Below, in pieces: positions 19,142 to 28,931 of a stretch of 64,000 nt of DNA (position 1 is its first letter; every line of letters starts with the position of its first letter). The stretch covers positions 1 to 64,000 of the forward strand of contig JAJEBE010000057.1 in assembly GCA_022822545.1 (NCBI GenBank). The letters are read 5' to 3'. The notes under the pieces were generated by a model. That model worked only from the letters and a program-made list of their open reading frames with translations. It did not search any database and was not told where the DNA came from. The stretch is from Anaerolineae bacterium. Lineage in GTDB: Bacteria; Chloroflexota; Anaerolineae; Aggregatilineales; Phototrophicaceae. Position numbers and translations under genes: made by a program.

Positions 19142-20023
19142 CTAGTGTTTCACCTCGGGCGCGACGAAGTGCTTGCGTCCCTTCATCGGCTGATGCTGAT
19201 AGCCATTGGCGACACACCAGTCGGCAATCGGGTTGGGACCGCCGGTGAAATCAAATCGCGGCGATTCATCAACCGGCTCGCCAACGAGATAGCGCTGCAT
19301 CGGGCTCAGCTTCTCCACCATGTCGGGCGCCTGCTGCCGGTAATCTGTCGGCGTGATCCAATCGTAGCTGTAACCGATCATCACCGCCTTGCGCACGCGG
19401 TCGGTCAAGTTGGCGGCGCCGGCGTGCCAGGTGCGGTTCTCAAAGAAGACGCAGTCGCCCGGCTCCAGCAATGGCTCAACCTTGCTGGCGGGATCGACCT
19501 GGCCTTCCGGTATCTCAATGCGCTCTTTGAGCTGGTTGCTGCCGGCCGCCATCATGGTGACGCCGCTGTTGGGCTCGCTCAGGTCGGTGAGATAGTAGGC
19601 GACCTTGAGCGAATGCCGCGGGATATGTTCATCGCCCAGGTCGCGCATGGACATGTAGTGATCGCGGTGCCAGCCGGGCAAACGCTCGGTATCAGGCGAG
19701 CCGGGCCGATCGGGATGGCGATAAATCAGATGGCTCGTCAAAAGCGACAGATGCGGGCTAAGAAGCTGCGCCACGATGGAGAAGGTTTTGGGGTTGGTGA
19801 TCAGCGGCAAGAAGGCATCGTCCATCGAGACACAGTTGCGAAAACCATCGTACAAGCCGCCCGGGCGGCGCTGCCGGTTCAACTCGCGGTCGGAAGCGAT
19901 CAAGCGGTCGCCGGCTTCGATCAGCGCCGACACCGTCTCGCTGTCAATTGCGCCGCGCATCACCAAATAACCTTCTTCATCAAATTGCTGTTTTTGCTCC
20001 GGCGCGATCTTTACAAATTCCAT
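19142..20023 (-). CDS. Phytanoyl-CoA dioxygenase (PhyH) family protein
   Basis: Start trimmed to MEFVKIAPEQKQQFDEEGYLVMRGAID; GWHRDHYMSM and CVFFENRTWHAGAANLT motifs. Confidence 0.87.
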   Translation of the reverse strand: MEFVKIAPEQKQQFDEEGYLVMRGAIDSETVSALIEAGDRLIASDRELNRQRRPGGLYDGFRNCVSMDDAFLPLITNPKTFSIVAQLLSPHLSLLTSHLIYRHPDRPGSPDTERLPGWHRDHYMSMRDLGDEHIPRHSLKVAYYLTDLSEPNSGVTMMAAGSNQLKERIEIPEGQVDPASKVEPLLEPGDCVFFENRTWHAGAANLTDRVRKAVMIGYSYDWITPTDYRQQAPDMVEKLSPMQRYLVGEPVDESPRFDFTGGPNPIADWCVANGYQHQPMKGRKHFVAPEVKH

Positions 20024-20028
20024 CTTTC

Positions 20029-20080
20029 GCCCCCATCCCCCGACCCCTTCCCCCAAGATGAGGGAAGGGGAGCGAGTTTC
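20029..20080. repeat. C-rich palindromic intergenic repeat
   Basis: GCCCCCATCCCCCGACCCCTTCCCCCAAGATGAGGGAAGGGGAGCGAG; related copies at 24789, 25929, 34328, 43402. Confidence 0.65.
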
Positions 20081-20084
20081 TAGA

Positions 20085-21875
20085 TCAGTTTTTGAATGAA
20101 GCATACAGAGCGGCTTGTTCCGCATCCGGTCGTGCGTTCACTTCAGTATAGATTTTATCCAGGAGTTGGCCGCGCGTGCCGGCGAAACTCGCCAAGTCCG
20201 GCGTATCCGCCCAAGTTGTCCATTGGCTCCGCTCGGCATCCGAAACCGGCGCGTCAAGATTGGCTCGGTAGCTATCGCCCAGGAAACCGCGCAGGGCGAA
20301 GAATTGCAGCGCCTCGTAATGCGGGTCGCCGGGCGCCGCGTCTTCGTAATAGGTCAGCACCGCGCCAGCAGCCAGCAGGCGCCGCTGCAGCTCGACCACA
20401 TTGAGAGCGCGCACTGTCGTCGCCTCATCGAGGCTGACGTTGATGGCTTCGCCGGCCGCCTCGCCCAGCGCCATCCAGCAGGGTTCCATTCGCAGGGTGC
20501 TGAAGCCGATATGCGTGCCCGATGCCGGCACGGGTATCAGCAGGTTTTCGACTTCAAGCGGCAGGATCACGCCGTAGGGCACGCTGTAAGGCGTCGTGCG
20601 ATAAGAGAAGAAGCCGTCCAGATGCGGCCGCCCGGCTTCGCGTTTCAGGCAGGCGTGCGAATCGAGCGCGTAGTGGCTGGCGGTGATGCTAGTGAGATGC
20701 GCGCGCGAATGGCGCTTCGACAAGGCATCATGCGCCGTGAAAAGGTATTCGCCGCGGATCCGCCGCCCCTCGCGCACGTATATCTGCCGCGGGAAATTGT
20801 CGTTGTCCGGGAATTCATCCAGCGACAAGCCCCAGCGATTGCAGCGCTCGCGAAAATCCGCCGGCAGCGACTCGTCATTCTGCGCGAAGTAGAACAGGCC
20901 GAGGATGTAATCGTGCAGGCGCTCGGCGAAGCGGTCGCGCCAATCCCAGCTGGCGGTGGGGTAGGGCCAGTTCTCTTCCGGCAGGTCGGTTGAGATGAAG
21001 GCGGCGTGCTGATTGTTGGCATCAACCTTGTCGTTGGGCAGGCGCACCATATTGGTGATGGCGCCGATGCCATCAAATTCCAGCGGCGTCGGCGGCCCGG
21101 CGAAGCGGTTGAGGCGCAGATCGTCAATCAACGACAGGTACTCGTCGCGGTTATAAGTCGCTGGTTTCTCGATGCGCCGCATGTTGGCTCTATTGGTCGT
21201 CAGCGGCAGGCGATAATTGTAAGATTGAATCGCGTTATCGCCTTGCCCAGTGCTGTACTGCTCATCAACCGGCGCCCGCCAGCGCTGATAAAACTTGCCG
21301 GCGCAAGGCTCGCCGTATTCGTCCGCGCTTTCCCGCCCCAGCATATAAGGCGCGCCCGCCGCCGCTGCCAGATCGCCTTCGTAGGTGGCATCAACGAAGA
21401 CGGAGGCGCGGTAGACTTCTTCCGCGCCGCTGGTACGGTCGACGATGCGGATTTGACGCAGGGCTGCGCCCTCCTTGATGGCGTTGCGCGGCTCGTGGTT
21501 GAATTGGCGCCTGGCGCGGACTTCGAGCTTGTCGCCGCATTCGGCGATCATAGTGAGCAAGATGCGCTCGGCGACATGCGGCTCGAAGCGATAGCCGTCG
21601 CTGCAGTCTGTGACTTGCTGTGAGTCGGGGCCGTAGGTATTGCAGTAATGGGCTTTGACGCGCCGCACGAATTCCAGAAAGAGCCCGCCGGTGGCGCCGC
21701 GCGTGGCGATATCCGTTGCGCCTAATCCATTGGCGGGCAAGCCGCCGATATGCGCCGTCCGCTCTAGGATGACGGCTCGCCTTCCCGCTCGGGCTACGGC
21801 AATGCCGGCCGTGATCCCGGCTGGCGTGCCGCCGACGATGACGGCGTCGAATTCAAAGGTTGGGGGAGGCGTCAT
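20085..21875 (-). CDS. FAD-dependent oxidoreductase (FAD_oxidored type)
   Basis: FDAVIVGGTPAGITAGIAVARAGRRAVILERTAHIGGLPANGLGATD; FVDATYEGDLAAAAGAPYMLGRES. Confidence 0.92.
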   Translation of the reverse strand: MTPPPTFEFDAVIVGGTPAGITAGIAVARAGRRAVILERTAHIGGLPANGLGATDIATRGATGGLFLEFVRRVKAHYCNTYGPDSQQVTDCSDGYRFEPHVAERILLTMIAECGDKLEVRARRQFNHEPRNAIKEGAALRQIRIVDRTSGAEEVYRASVFVDATYEGDLAAAAGAPYMLGRESADEYGEPCAGKFYQRWRAPVDEQYSTGQGDNAIQSYNYRLPLTTNRANMRRIEKPATYNRDEYLSLIDDLRLNRFAGPPTPLEFDGIGAITNMVRLPNDKVDANNQHAAFISTDLPEENWPYPTASWDWRDRFAERLHDYILGLFYFAQNDESLPADFRERCNRWGLSLDEFPDNDNFPRQIYVREGRRIRGEYLFTAHDALSKRHSRAHLTSITASHYALDSHACLKREAGRPHLDGFFSYRTTPYSVPYGVILPLEVENLLIPVPASGTHIGFSTLRMEPCWMALGEAAGEAINVSLDEATTVRALNVVELQRRLLAAGAVLTYYEDAAPGDPHYEALQFFALRGFLGDSYRANLDAPVSDAERSQWTTWADTPDLASFAGTRGQLLDKIYTEVNARPDAEQAALYASFKN

Positions 21876-21904
21876 AATGCGTTCCAGTGTCGTATTCCGA
21901 AAGG

Positions 21905-21932
21905 CGGGCGACCTGATAGGTCGCCCCTACAA
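21905..21932 (-). repeat. REP-like palindrome
   Basis: CGGGCGACCTGATAGGTCGCCCCTACAA. Confidence 0.75.
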
Positions 21933-21951
21933 TTTTCGTTGGACGTAACGG

Positions 21952-22311
21952 TCACTCCTTCAGCGCCAGCGATACCAGCACGGTAATTGATGTGTCTTCA
22001 TACATGGCCCCGCGCAGGCGCAGCCAACCGCCGAAGTGCTTTACGCGGCAGAATGCGACTGCATTTTGTTCGATGGGCAAGTTGAAAGAACTGCCTTCGT
22101 TCACCCAATGAATACCATCCGCTGAAATCTGAACTTGCGCTACGCCTGAAACTACCGTGCCGTATGGGAGGGTTGTGGGCGTTACATCCAGCGCGCGGAC
22201 GAAGAAGATGGCTTCGCTGGCCCAGGCGGCTTCGTAGGGCTCGGTCGCGAAATCGCCCTGCCAGAGCGCGTTGCGCTCGACGACCGCCGTATAACTCCGC
22301 CGCAGCGCCAC
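21952..22311 (-). CDS. Uncharacterised protein, coupled to the upstream ORF
   Basis: Likely GTG start at 22311 overlapping the region of the upstream stop; MALRRSYTAVVERNALWQGDFATEPYEAAWASEAIFFVRALD. Confidence 0.5.
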   Translation of the reverse strand: MALRRSYTAVVERNALWQGDFATEPYEAAWASEAIFFVRALDVTPTTLPYGTVVSGVAQVQISADGIHWVNEGSSFNLPIEQNAVAFCRVKHFGGWLRLRGAMYEDTSITVLVSLALKE

Positions 22312-22313
22312 GA

Positions 22314-23171
22314 TCAAAACTCCCCGCTTAGCAGCACCGAGTCGAGGTAGAGGAAGGCGCGCTTGTCGCGATTGGTCTCGACCCAGAAGGCGGTGTTGAG
22401 CATGCAATTCAAGTTGGGCATGGCTGGTATAGAGATATGTTTCAGCGGCTCGCCGGCATAGACCAGATCGTTGCATTGGAAACCGAGGAAGCGCCGCTCG
22501 GCCAGGTCGACATTGACGCGCAGGTAATGCCAATTCATCTTGGTGGCGATTTCGTTGTAAGCCAGCGTCTGGACCGGCGCGTCGACGAATTCCCAATTTT
22601 CGCTACCGAGATGGAAGTGCGAGACCGTCTCGCCCGAGTCGCCGATATTGTGGAAGGCGCGGGTTTCGCCTTTCATCTGCCAGCGGTTGACCATCTCGCT
22701 GTCCTGCGCGTTCAAGTAGCGCAGATGCGGCATCCAGCGATATTCCGGATTCATGCCGTCTTGCAGGTCGAAGAGCACGCCGAAGGCGCGCACGTCGTTC
22801 AGCGACAGCCGCAGTTCGCTGGCTTCCGGCTTGAAAGTGAAGTAGCACTCGAGTTGGATTTGCCCGCGTTTGCGAAAGGTCTGCCGCTTGATGCTGGTCG
22901 CCAGTGAACCGGTTCGGGCGCGGCTGGCCAGCTTGAGCGCATAGGTCCCTTCCATCGAGCCGGCTGCGCCTGTATCCCACATGGTCAGATTGCTAAGCAT
23001 CGGCGGGCGCATATCGCTGTATTCGGGCAGCATGGAATCCAGCGAATGCTCGTAGTTGCCGATCAACTCCGACCAGCCGCGAATGCCTTCGTCGAAGTCG
23101 TCATAGAAGAATATCCGCTCCAGCGGATCGAAGCGGCTCAAACGCGGGTCGGCAGCGTAGGCAAGGTTCAT
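22314..23171 (-). CDS. Uncharacterised protein with possible carbohydrate-binding-like beta fold
   Basis: Start chosen at MNLAYAADPRLSRFDPLERIFFYDDFDEGIRGWSEL; ORF extends to 23309. Confidence 0.6.
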   Translation of the reverse strand: MNLAYAADPRLSRFDPLERIFFYDDFDEGIRGWSELIGNYEHSLDSMLPEYSDMRPPMLSNLTMWDTGAAGSMEGTYALKLASRARTGSLATSIKRQTFRKRGQIQLECYFTFKPEASELRLSLNDVRAFGVLFDLQDGMNPEYRWMPHLRYLNAQDSEMVNRWQMKGETRAFHNIGDSGETVSHFHLGSENWEFVDAPVQTLAYNEIATKMNWHYLRVNVDLAERRFLGFQCNDLVYAGEPLKHISIPAMPNLNCMLNTAFWVETNRDKRAFLYLDSVLLSGEF

Positions 23172-23396
23172 GTCGTCTGCCTCGTATGGCGGTCGGGCAG
23201 CCGGTACAAGATTTTTGACAACGCTGCATTCACGCGGTACATTTAATACTAACTTTTGCGGCGCGGATTCATATTCGCCCAAGTATATCTGGCCTGCGGC
23301 AAAGTGCAAATCGGTTTGAGTCCGCGCTCGGCAGCAGGTGATGCAACGGCGCTATGGCCGCCGCTTTAATGTACAGCTTTGTATAAGGAGAACGTC

Positions 23397-24785
23397 ATGA
23401 AGCACTCACTTATGTTACGAATTGCGATTGCGCTGGGCATTCTGCTGTCATTCGGTCTTATGCCGGCGGCAGCCGATTGCGACGGCGAGATCATCGAACT
23501 CGAGTTCATGAATTGGTGGGGCGCCGCCCGCGAAGCCTATATGGACGAACTTATCGGGCACTTCCAGGAAGAGAACCCGTGCGTCCGCGTCATCAACCAG
23601 GTCCAACCCTGGGACAACCGCGCTGAGTTGCTCGCCACCGCCGCCGCCAGCAGCAATCCGCCGGGCATCATCATGTCGACGCGTCCCGAGACCTATCAGT
23701 TCGCCATCAACGGCTTGATCATCCCGATTGACGCCTATGTGGAGGCGCACGGCACGGACCTCGGCGTGTTCTATGATGGCGAGATTGGCCTGCAATATTG
23801 GAACGGCGAACTCTACGGCTTGCCGATGCCAACCGCCGGCGGTTTGACCGGTTTGATGATTTACAACAAGAACCTGCTGCGCGACGCCGGCTTTGACCCC
23901 GAAGATCCGCCGGATACCTGGCAGGAGCTTGAGGAGATGGCGGCGGCTATCACGGTTGCCGATCCCATGGGTATTGATGTCTTGGGCGCAGCGGCCGGCA
24001 GCACCAGCGCGACGGCCGGCGCTGACGCGGAATTCGTCGCCTGGCTCTACACCAACAACGGCAAGTATGTCTCGGACGATGGCCGCACCTTGCTCTTCAA
24101 CAGCCCCGAAGGTGTGGAAACGCTGGAATGGATGGTCAACCTGACCAACAATATCAACGGCGGCACGGAGAACATAATCGACTTCTTCCAGGATACGAGT
24201 TTCTCGCAAGGCGATCATCCCTGGTATGACGACCAACAAGCTTTCCTGCACATCAACACCTCCTTCTTCGGTCACTTCAACGTGGCTGATCCGGACGGCT
24301 ACGCGGATACCGACAGCTGGGGCACCATGCTGCGCCCCTACAATGGCGACAATCCCGATGCTCATTCCGCGGGCACCACCGGCTACAATTACAGCGGCGC
24401 CTGGGCCTACACGATTCCAGCGGTGCACCCGCCGGAGATGCAGGAGGCTGCCTTCAAGTTTGCCGAGTTCATCGGCGTCCACCCGCAGGGCGGCTGCGCC
24501 TTTCTGTTCCGTCAGAGCCGTCCCTCGCCGGTGAAGGAATGCAACGAGAACCCGGCTTATTACGATGTCAATCCCTACTGGAGCGTCGTTTTGGAAGGGC
24601 TGGCGCTTGATACGCCGGTGCAAATCACGCCGATTCAGGGGCAGTTGGCGGAGATCCTCTCCAACAACATTGAAGAAGCCTACTTCGGCGTGAAGTCGCC
24701 GGCGGACGCGCTGAATGACGCCCATGCGGAGATGCAGAAGCTGCTGGACGAATTCTGGGCGGAATTCGACGCCGACAATATGTAG
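23397..24785 (+). CDS. ABC transporter extracellular solute-binding protein, family 1
   Basis: Signal peptide; LEFMNWWGAAREAYMDELIGHFQEENPCVRV; AAGG AG-type RBS upstream (ATAAGGAG); followed by MalF/MalG-like permeases. Confidence 0.9.
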   Translation: MKHSLMLRIAIALGILLSFGLMPAAADCDGEIIELEFMNWWGAAREAYMDELIGHFQEENPCVRVINQVQPWDNRAELLATAAASSNPPGIIMSTRPETYQFAINGLIIPIDAYVEAHGTDLGVFYDGEIGLQYWNGELYGLPMPTAGGLTGLMIYNKNLLRDAGFDPEDPPDTWQELEEMAAAITVADPMGIDVLGAAAGSTSATAGADAEFVAWLYTNNGKYVSDDGRTLLFNSPEGVETLEWMVNLTNNINGGTENIIDFFQDTSFSQGDHPWYDDQQAFLHINTSFFGHFNVADPDGYADTDSWGTMLRPYNGDNPDAHSAGTTGYNYSGAWAYTIPAVHPPEMQEAAFKFAEFIGVHPQGGCAFLFRQSRPSPVKECNENPAYYDVNPYWSVVLEGLALDTPVQITPIQGQLAEILSNNIEEAYFGVKSPADALNDAHAEMQKLLDEFWAEFDADNM

Positions 24786-24788
24786 GAA

Positions 24789-24834
24789 TGCCCCCACCCC
24801 AAAACCCACCCCCAAAAAGAGGGATGGGCTTTTC
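24789..24834. repeat. C-rich intergenic repeat
   Basis: GCCCCCACCCCAAAACCCACCCCCAAAAAGAGGGATGGGCTTTT. Confidence 0.55.
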
Positions 24835-24856
24835 TCGACACATAACTGCGCAAACG

Positions 24857-24930
24857 ACGGGTCAGCCGCCAGCTGACCCCTACAGGTTTCATACAGGCAG
24901 AATTGCAGGGGCGAGCCGGTGGCTCGTCCG
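24857..24930. repeat. REP-like palindrome pair (head-to-head)
   Basis: CGGGTCAGCCGCCAGCTGACCCCTACA and TGCAGGGGCGAGCCGGTGGCTCGTCCG. Confidence 0.75.
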
Positions 24931-24955
24931 CCAATCAACAGCTTAGGCGAAAATC

Positions 24956-25927
24956 GTGCAAGCCTCCCTAAAATCACAGCATACTCAGCCGGAGGCCACC
25001 TGGAAATCGCGATTTCAGGAGTGGTGGTTCCGCAATCGCGCCTTGATCGGCTTCGCCTTCATCTTTCCCTGGTTCGCCGGCTTCATCATCTTTGACGCGG
25101 CGCCCTTCATCTACAATTTATATTTGAGTTTCACCGATTATCAGATTGGCACGGTGGGAACACCTCCTTGGATAGGCTTCGAGAATTACATCAAGATCTT
25201 CACCGAGGACAAATTCTTCGGCAAGAGTATGTACAATACGGTCTACTACCTTGGCTTCAGCGTGCCCTTGCGCTTGATATTCGCTTTTCTCATCGCGCTG
25301 ATACTGAATCTGCGCGTGCGCGGGATGGAGCTTTATCGTACGCTCTTCTACGTGCCGTCGGTTGTGCCTCTGGTGGCGGCGACGGTGATCTTCGCCGGCT
25401 TTTTGAATACGCGTTATGGCTTTCTTAATCAGTTTCTCGTTTTAATTGGCGCCATGCCGGTGCGCTGGTTGTCTTCGCCCGATGCGATAAAGCCGTCGCT
25501 GATTCTGCTCAGCCTTTGGGGCTTCGGCGGGCAGATGATCATATTCCTGGCCGGCTTGCAGGGTATCCCCGAAGACCTGTACGAGGCAGCTGCGATCGAC
25601 GGCGGCACCGGTTGGCATCGGCTGCTCTATATCACTATCCCGTTGATGACGCCGACGATATTTTTCAATCTGCTATTGGGCTTGATCGGCGGCTTCCAGA
25701 TCTTCGAACAAGTCTTCATTTTGCTTGGCACTAATGGCGGTCCCTTGCAGGCTGGACTTGTCTATATGTTACATGTATATAACAAAGCCTTTCGAGACTT
25801 TGAGTTTGGCTATTCGGCCGCGCTTTCAGTCATTCTGTTTCTCATCATCTTTGTGTTGACGCTAATGCTCGTCTTCACCTCGAATCGCTGGGTGTTCTAT
25901 GGGGATGCTCAAGATGATGACGGCTAA
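24956..25927 (+). CDS. Sugar ABC transporter permease (MalF/UgpA family)
   Basis: FIFPWFAGFIIFDAAPFIYNLYLSFTDY; EAAAIDGGTGWHRLLYITIPLMTPTIFFNLL. Confidence 0.9.
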   Translation: MQASLKSQHTQPEATWKSRFQEWWFRNRALIGFAFIFPWFAGFIIFDAAPFIYNLYLSFTDYQIGTVGTPPWIGFENYIKIFTEDKFFGKSMYNTVYYLGFSVPLRLIFAFLIALILNLRVRGMELYRTLFYVPSVVPLVAATVIFAGFLNTRYGFLNQFLVLIGAMPVRWLSSPDAIKPSLILLSLWGFGGQMIIFLAGLQGIPEDLYEAAAIDGGTGWHRLLYITIPLMTPTIFFNLLLGLIGGFQIFEQVFILLGTNGGPLQAGLVYMLHVYNKAFRDFEFGYSAALSVILFLIIFVLTLMLVFTSNRWVFYGDAQDDDG

Positions 25928-25928
25928 A

Positions 25929-25987
25929 TCTACCCCTCCCACCATCTTTATGGCGGGCATCCAAAGCATTCGAGAGGAGGGCGGTGA
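25929..25987. repeat. C-rich/palindromic intergenic repeat
   Basis: CTACCCCTCCCACCATCTTTATGGCGGGCATCCAAAGCATTCGAGAGGAGGGCGGTG; shares CCATCTxTATGGCGGGCATCC with 34328-34396. Confidence 0.6.
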
Positions 25988-26061
25988 GCGCGCATCGCGT
26001 AGAGCAAGCGATAATGCGACAAATATGGACGAGCCAAATATAGCGGTAAAGGTCTGGCGAT

Positions 26062-26916
26062 ATGATTGAAGATCCCAGAACCAAAATGGTTCGCTACATC
26101 GTTATTTATACGATCTTGACCGCAGGCGCGATCGTGATGATGGTGCCGCTATTCTGGACGGTCTCAACTTCGCTGAAAACGCGCGACAAGATCACCATTC
26201 GTCGGCTTGAGCTCATCCCGGATCCGGTAGCGTGGGAGAATTATCCCAAATTATTTGAGGCGCGCCCGATTTTGCAATACACGCGCAATACGATGGTCAT
26301 TGTGGTGGCGTCGCTGTTTGGCGCCTGGGTGCCCTGTACATTGGCCGGATACGCCTTCGCGCGGATTCCATTCCCGGGGCGGAATATCTTCTTCGGCATC
26401 TTGCTGGCGACGATGATGCTGCCTTATGTGGTGCGATTAATTCCCTTATTCTTGTTTTTCGATGAGATCGGCTGGACGCGCACCTTTGGTCCGCTGATCC
26501 TGCCGCGCCTGCTTGGGCACAATGCCTTCTATATCTTCTTGTACCGCCAGTTTTTCCGCGGCATACCGGAAGACATTTACGACTCGGCGCGCATTGACGG
26601 CTGCTCGGAGTTCGGCGTTTGGTGGCGGATCTTCATGCCGATGTCGCGTCCGGTGCTGGCGGCGGTATCGATCTTCGCCTTTTCCTTCGCCTGGAACGAC
26701 TTTCTGAATCCGCTTATCTACCTGGGTTCGAACAAGGAATTGTGGACTTTGGCGCTGGGCTTGAACGCTTTGCAGGGTTTTGAAGGCGAAGACAACAGCC
26801 TCAACCTGATTATGGTCTTTTCGATGCTGATGATCATTCCGATGCTGGTCGTCTTCTACTTTGGGCAGAAGCACCTCATCAGCGGCGTGACCGCGCAGGG
26901 CAGCCTAAAGGGGTAA
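26062..26916 (+). CDS. Sugar ABC transporter permease (MalG/UgpE family)
   Basis: MMVPLFWTVSTSLKTRDKI; DSARIDGCSEFGVWWRIFMPMSRPVLAAVSIFAFSFAWNDFLNPLIY. Confidence 0.92.
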   Translation: MIEDPRTKMVRYIVIYTILTAGAIVMMVPLFWTVSTSLKTRDKITIRRLELIPDPVAWENYPKLFEARPILQYTRNTMVIVVASLFGAWVPCTLAGYAFARIPFPGRNIFFGILLATMMLPYVVRLIPLFLFFDEIGWTRTFGPLILPRLLGHNAFYIFLYRQFFRGIPEDIYDSARIDGCSEFGVWWRIFMPMSRPVLAAVSIFAFSFAWNDFLNPLIYLGSNKELWTLALGLNALQGFEGEDNSLNLIMVFSMLMIIPMLVVFYFGQKHLISGVTAQGSLKG

Positions 26917-28361
26917 TGCCCTTGAACCCAGCTGCTGACGGCAAACCCAACATCGTATACATCGTGCTCGATCAATGGCGCGGGGATTGCCTCAGCATCG
27001 CCGATAGCGCCCATCCTGCCCTCACGCCCCATTTTGACCAGATCGCCTGGGAGGGCATTTGGTACCGGCGCGCCTATGCCGATTGCCCGGTCTGCATGCC
27101 GCAGCGCGCGACTATGCTCACCGGTTTCACCGCGGGCCAGCACGGCATGCCTTACAATAATATGAGCGGTCCGCGCAGCCCTATCGCCAACGAGCGGAGC
27201 CTGCCCTTTCGTTTGACGCGCGAAGCCGGCTACCAGACCAAGGCGGTCGGCAAAATGCACTTCTACCCGGAGCGCGCTCGCTTCGGCTTTGAGCATATCA
27301 GCTTGCACCCCAACGATTATCTCAATTTCCTGGAAGACCAGGGCTATGGCGGCATGTATCGCGGCCACGGCTTGGGCGGCAATGAAGTCACCCCGGCGAT
27401 CAGCGCCCTGCCCGAGCGCTTGACGCATACACACTGGATCGTGGACGAAAGCATCCGCTTCCTGTCCCAGCGCGATCCGGAATGCCCCTTCATGCTCTGG
27501 ATGGTCTTCGAAGCGCCGCACAGCCCTTTCGATCCGCCGGAACCATACGACCGCTTCTACGATGATTACGAGATTCCCGAAGCCGTCATCGGCGACTGGG
27601 TTGGGGCGGAGGACGAACCGGCCGCCCTGGTCGCCGAGCGCGTCAGCAAAAAAGCCGACCGCCTGCCGCCGCAAGTCCTGCGCCGTTTGCGCCGGCATTA
27701 CTACGGGCAGATCACGCACATCGACTATACCTTGGGGCGCTTCTTCGGCGAGCTCAAACGTCAGGGACTTTACGACAACACTGTGATCGTCATCACCTCG
27801 GATCACGGCGAGCATCTGGGCGATCATCAACTTTACGGCAAATACACTTTCCTCGAATCATCGGCTCGCGTGCCCATCATCCTGCGCCTGCCCGATCATC
27901 ACGGCATATACAATCGCCGGGTAGACAGGCCGGCGCTGACGGCCGATATCGTGCCGACCTTGCTGAGTCTGGCCGGCCTAGAACCGGAACCGACAATGGA
28001 CGGCGTCTCTTTGCTCGATTTGCCCGAGGGCCGCGTCATCTACGGCGAGACGCGGCATTCCGTCTTCGCCACCGATGGCAGACTGAAGTATGTCTACTAC
28101 TTCGCTGGCGGCGCCGAGCAACTCTTCGATATCAGCGGCGACTCGGATGATCGCCATAATCTCGCCGGGCAAGCCGAGCACGCGGCGGCGCAAGCGGCGC
28201 TCAAGGCGGGTTTGGTCCGTTGTCTGGAGGCCAATCAACGCCCGGCTGTTGAAGCTGGCGAGCTCCTGGTCACGGATGCGGATCTGGACATTGCTGCCTT
28301 AAGGGCGCGCAATCCCTGGGCTTGGCGGGGGCCGCTGCGCTACGGGCAAGGCTACGATTAA
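26916..28361 (+). CDS. Sulfatase
   Basis: NIVYIVLDQWRGDCLS, CMPQR in PVCMPQRATMLTGF, VITSDHGEHLGDHQLYGKYTFLE; overlaps previous stop by 1 bp. Confidence 0.92.
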   Translation: MPLNPAADGKPNIVYIVLDQWRGDCLSIADSAHPALTPHFDQIAWEGIWYRRAYADCPVCMPQRATMLTGFTAGQHGMPYNNMSGPRSPIANERSLPFRLTREAGYQTKAVGKMHFYPERARFGFEHISLHPNDYLNFLEDQGYGGMYRGHGLGGNEVTPAISALPERLTHTHWIVDESIRFLSQRDPECPFMLWMVFEAPHSPFDPPEPYDRFYDDYEIPEAVIGDWVGAEDEPAALVAERVSKKADRLPPQVLRRLRRHYYGQITHIDYTLGRFFGELKRQGLYDNTVIVITSDHGEHLGDHQLYGKYTFLESSARVPIILRLPDHHGIYNRRVDRPALTADIVPTLLSLAGLEPEPTMDGVSLLDLPEGRVIYGETRHSVFATDGRLKYVYYFAGGAEQLFDISGDSDDRHNLAGQAEHAAAQAALKAGLVRCLEANQRPAVEAGELLVTDADLDIAALRARNPWAWRGPLRYGQGYD

Positions 28362-28774
28362 TCGAGCTTGGCTTGCGCTTGCAGGTAGTCCGCTTCAATC
28401 GTGGTAAATTCGATGATATTGCCGAAGGGATCGCGGCAGAAGAAACGGGGCCGGCCCGGGATTCCCTCGACATCGTAAGGCGCGTAACCGGCTTCGGACA
28501 ACTTTCCGCGTATTCCCGCCAAGTCATCGACGACGAGACAGAAGTGACGATTCGAGGGGTCGTCCAGCGGCTCTTCCAGAAACACATGCAATTCGGCGTC
28601 TTGACCAACCTGGAACCAGATCACATCCATGCCCCCCAAGCTGTCCGGCGGCGGGATCTCCTCCAAGCCCAGCAGGTCGCCGAAAAAGGCGCGGGCCGCG
28701 GCATCGCTGCCTGGCGGGCGGGGGATGCTCACATGTTGCAGTCTGGCTTTCATCGTATCTTCGCTCCAGTCCAT
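28358..28774 (-). CDS. VOC/glyoxalase superfamily protein
   Basis: RLQHVSIPRPPGSDAAARAFFGDLLGL; RFFCRDPFGNIIEFTTI; convergent with sulfatase, stops overlap. Confidence 0.85.
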   Translation of the reverse strand: MDWSEDTMKARLQHVSIPRPPGSDAAARAFFGDLLGLEEIPPPDSLGGMDVIWFQVGQDAELHVFLEEPLDDPSNRHFCLVVDDLAGIRGKLSEAGYAPYDVEGIPGRPRFFCRDPFGNIIEFTTIEADYLQAQAKLD

Positions 28775-28931
28775 TTGCTTCCCTGCCGCTATTGAACCGC
28801 AGTTTTCCGCTGTCTGACAGGTTCAGTCTCTTGTCAAAATGCGCCGACCTGCCCTTTGCCGCTGCTTTGCCCCTGCGTTAGAATAGCCCTTATTCGCTTG
28901 AACCTCGATGGTAATGGAAACGGAGAATCTC

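Noticed and set aside
24775-24800. Third REP-supplied stop codon at the end of the family-1 SBP (AATATGTAGGAATG)
   Set aside because: The ATGTAGG resembles the REP edge, but no GGGGCGA arm or palindrome follows; the REP pair begins about 70 bp later.
23448-24977. 509-aa minus-strand ORF opposite the family-1 SBP
   Set aside because: Antisense shadow; the plus strand encodes a recognisable SBP with signal peptide and RBS.
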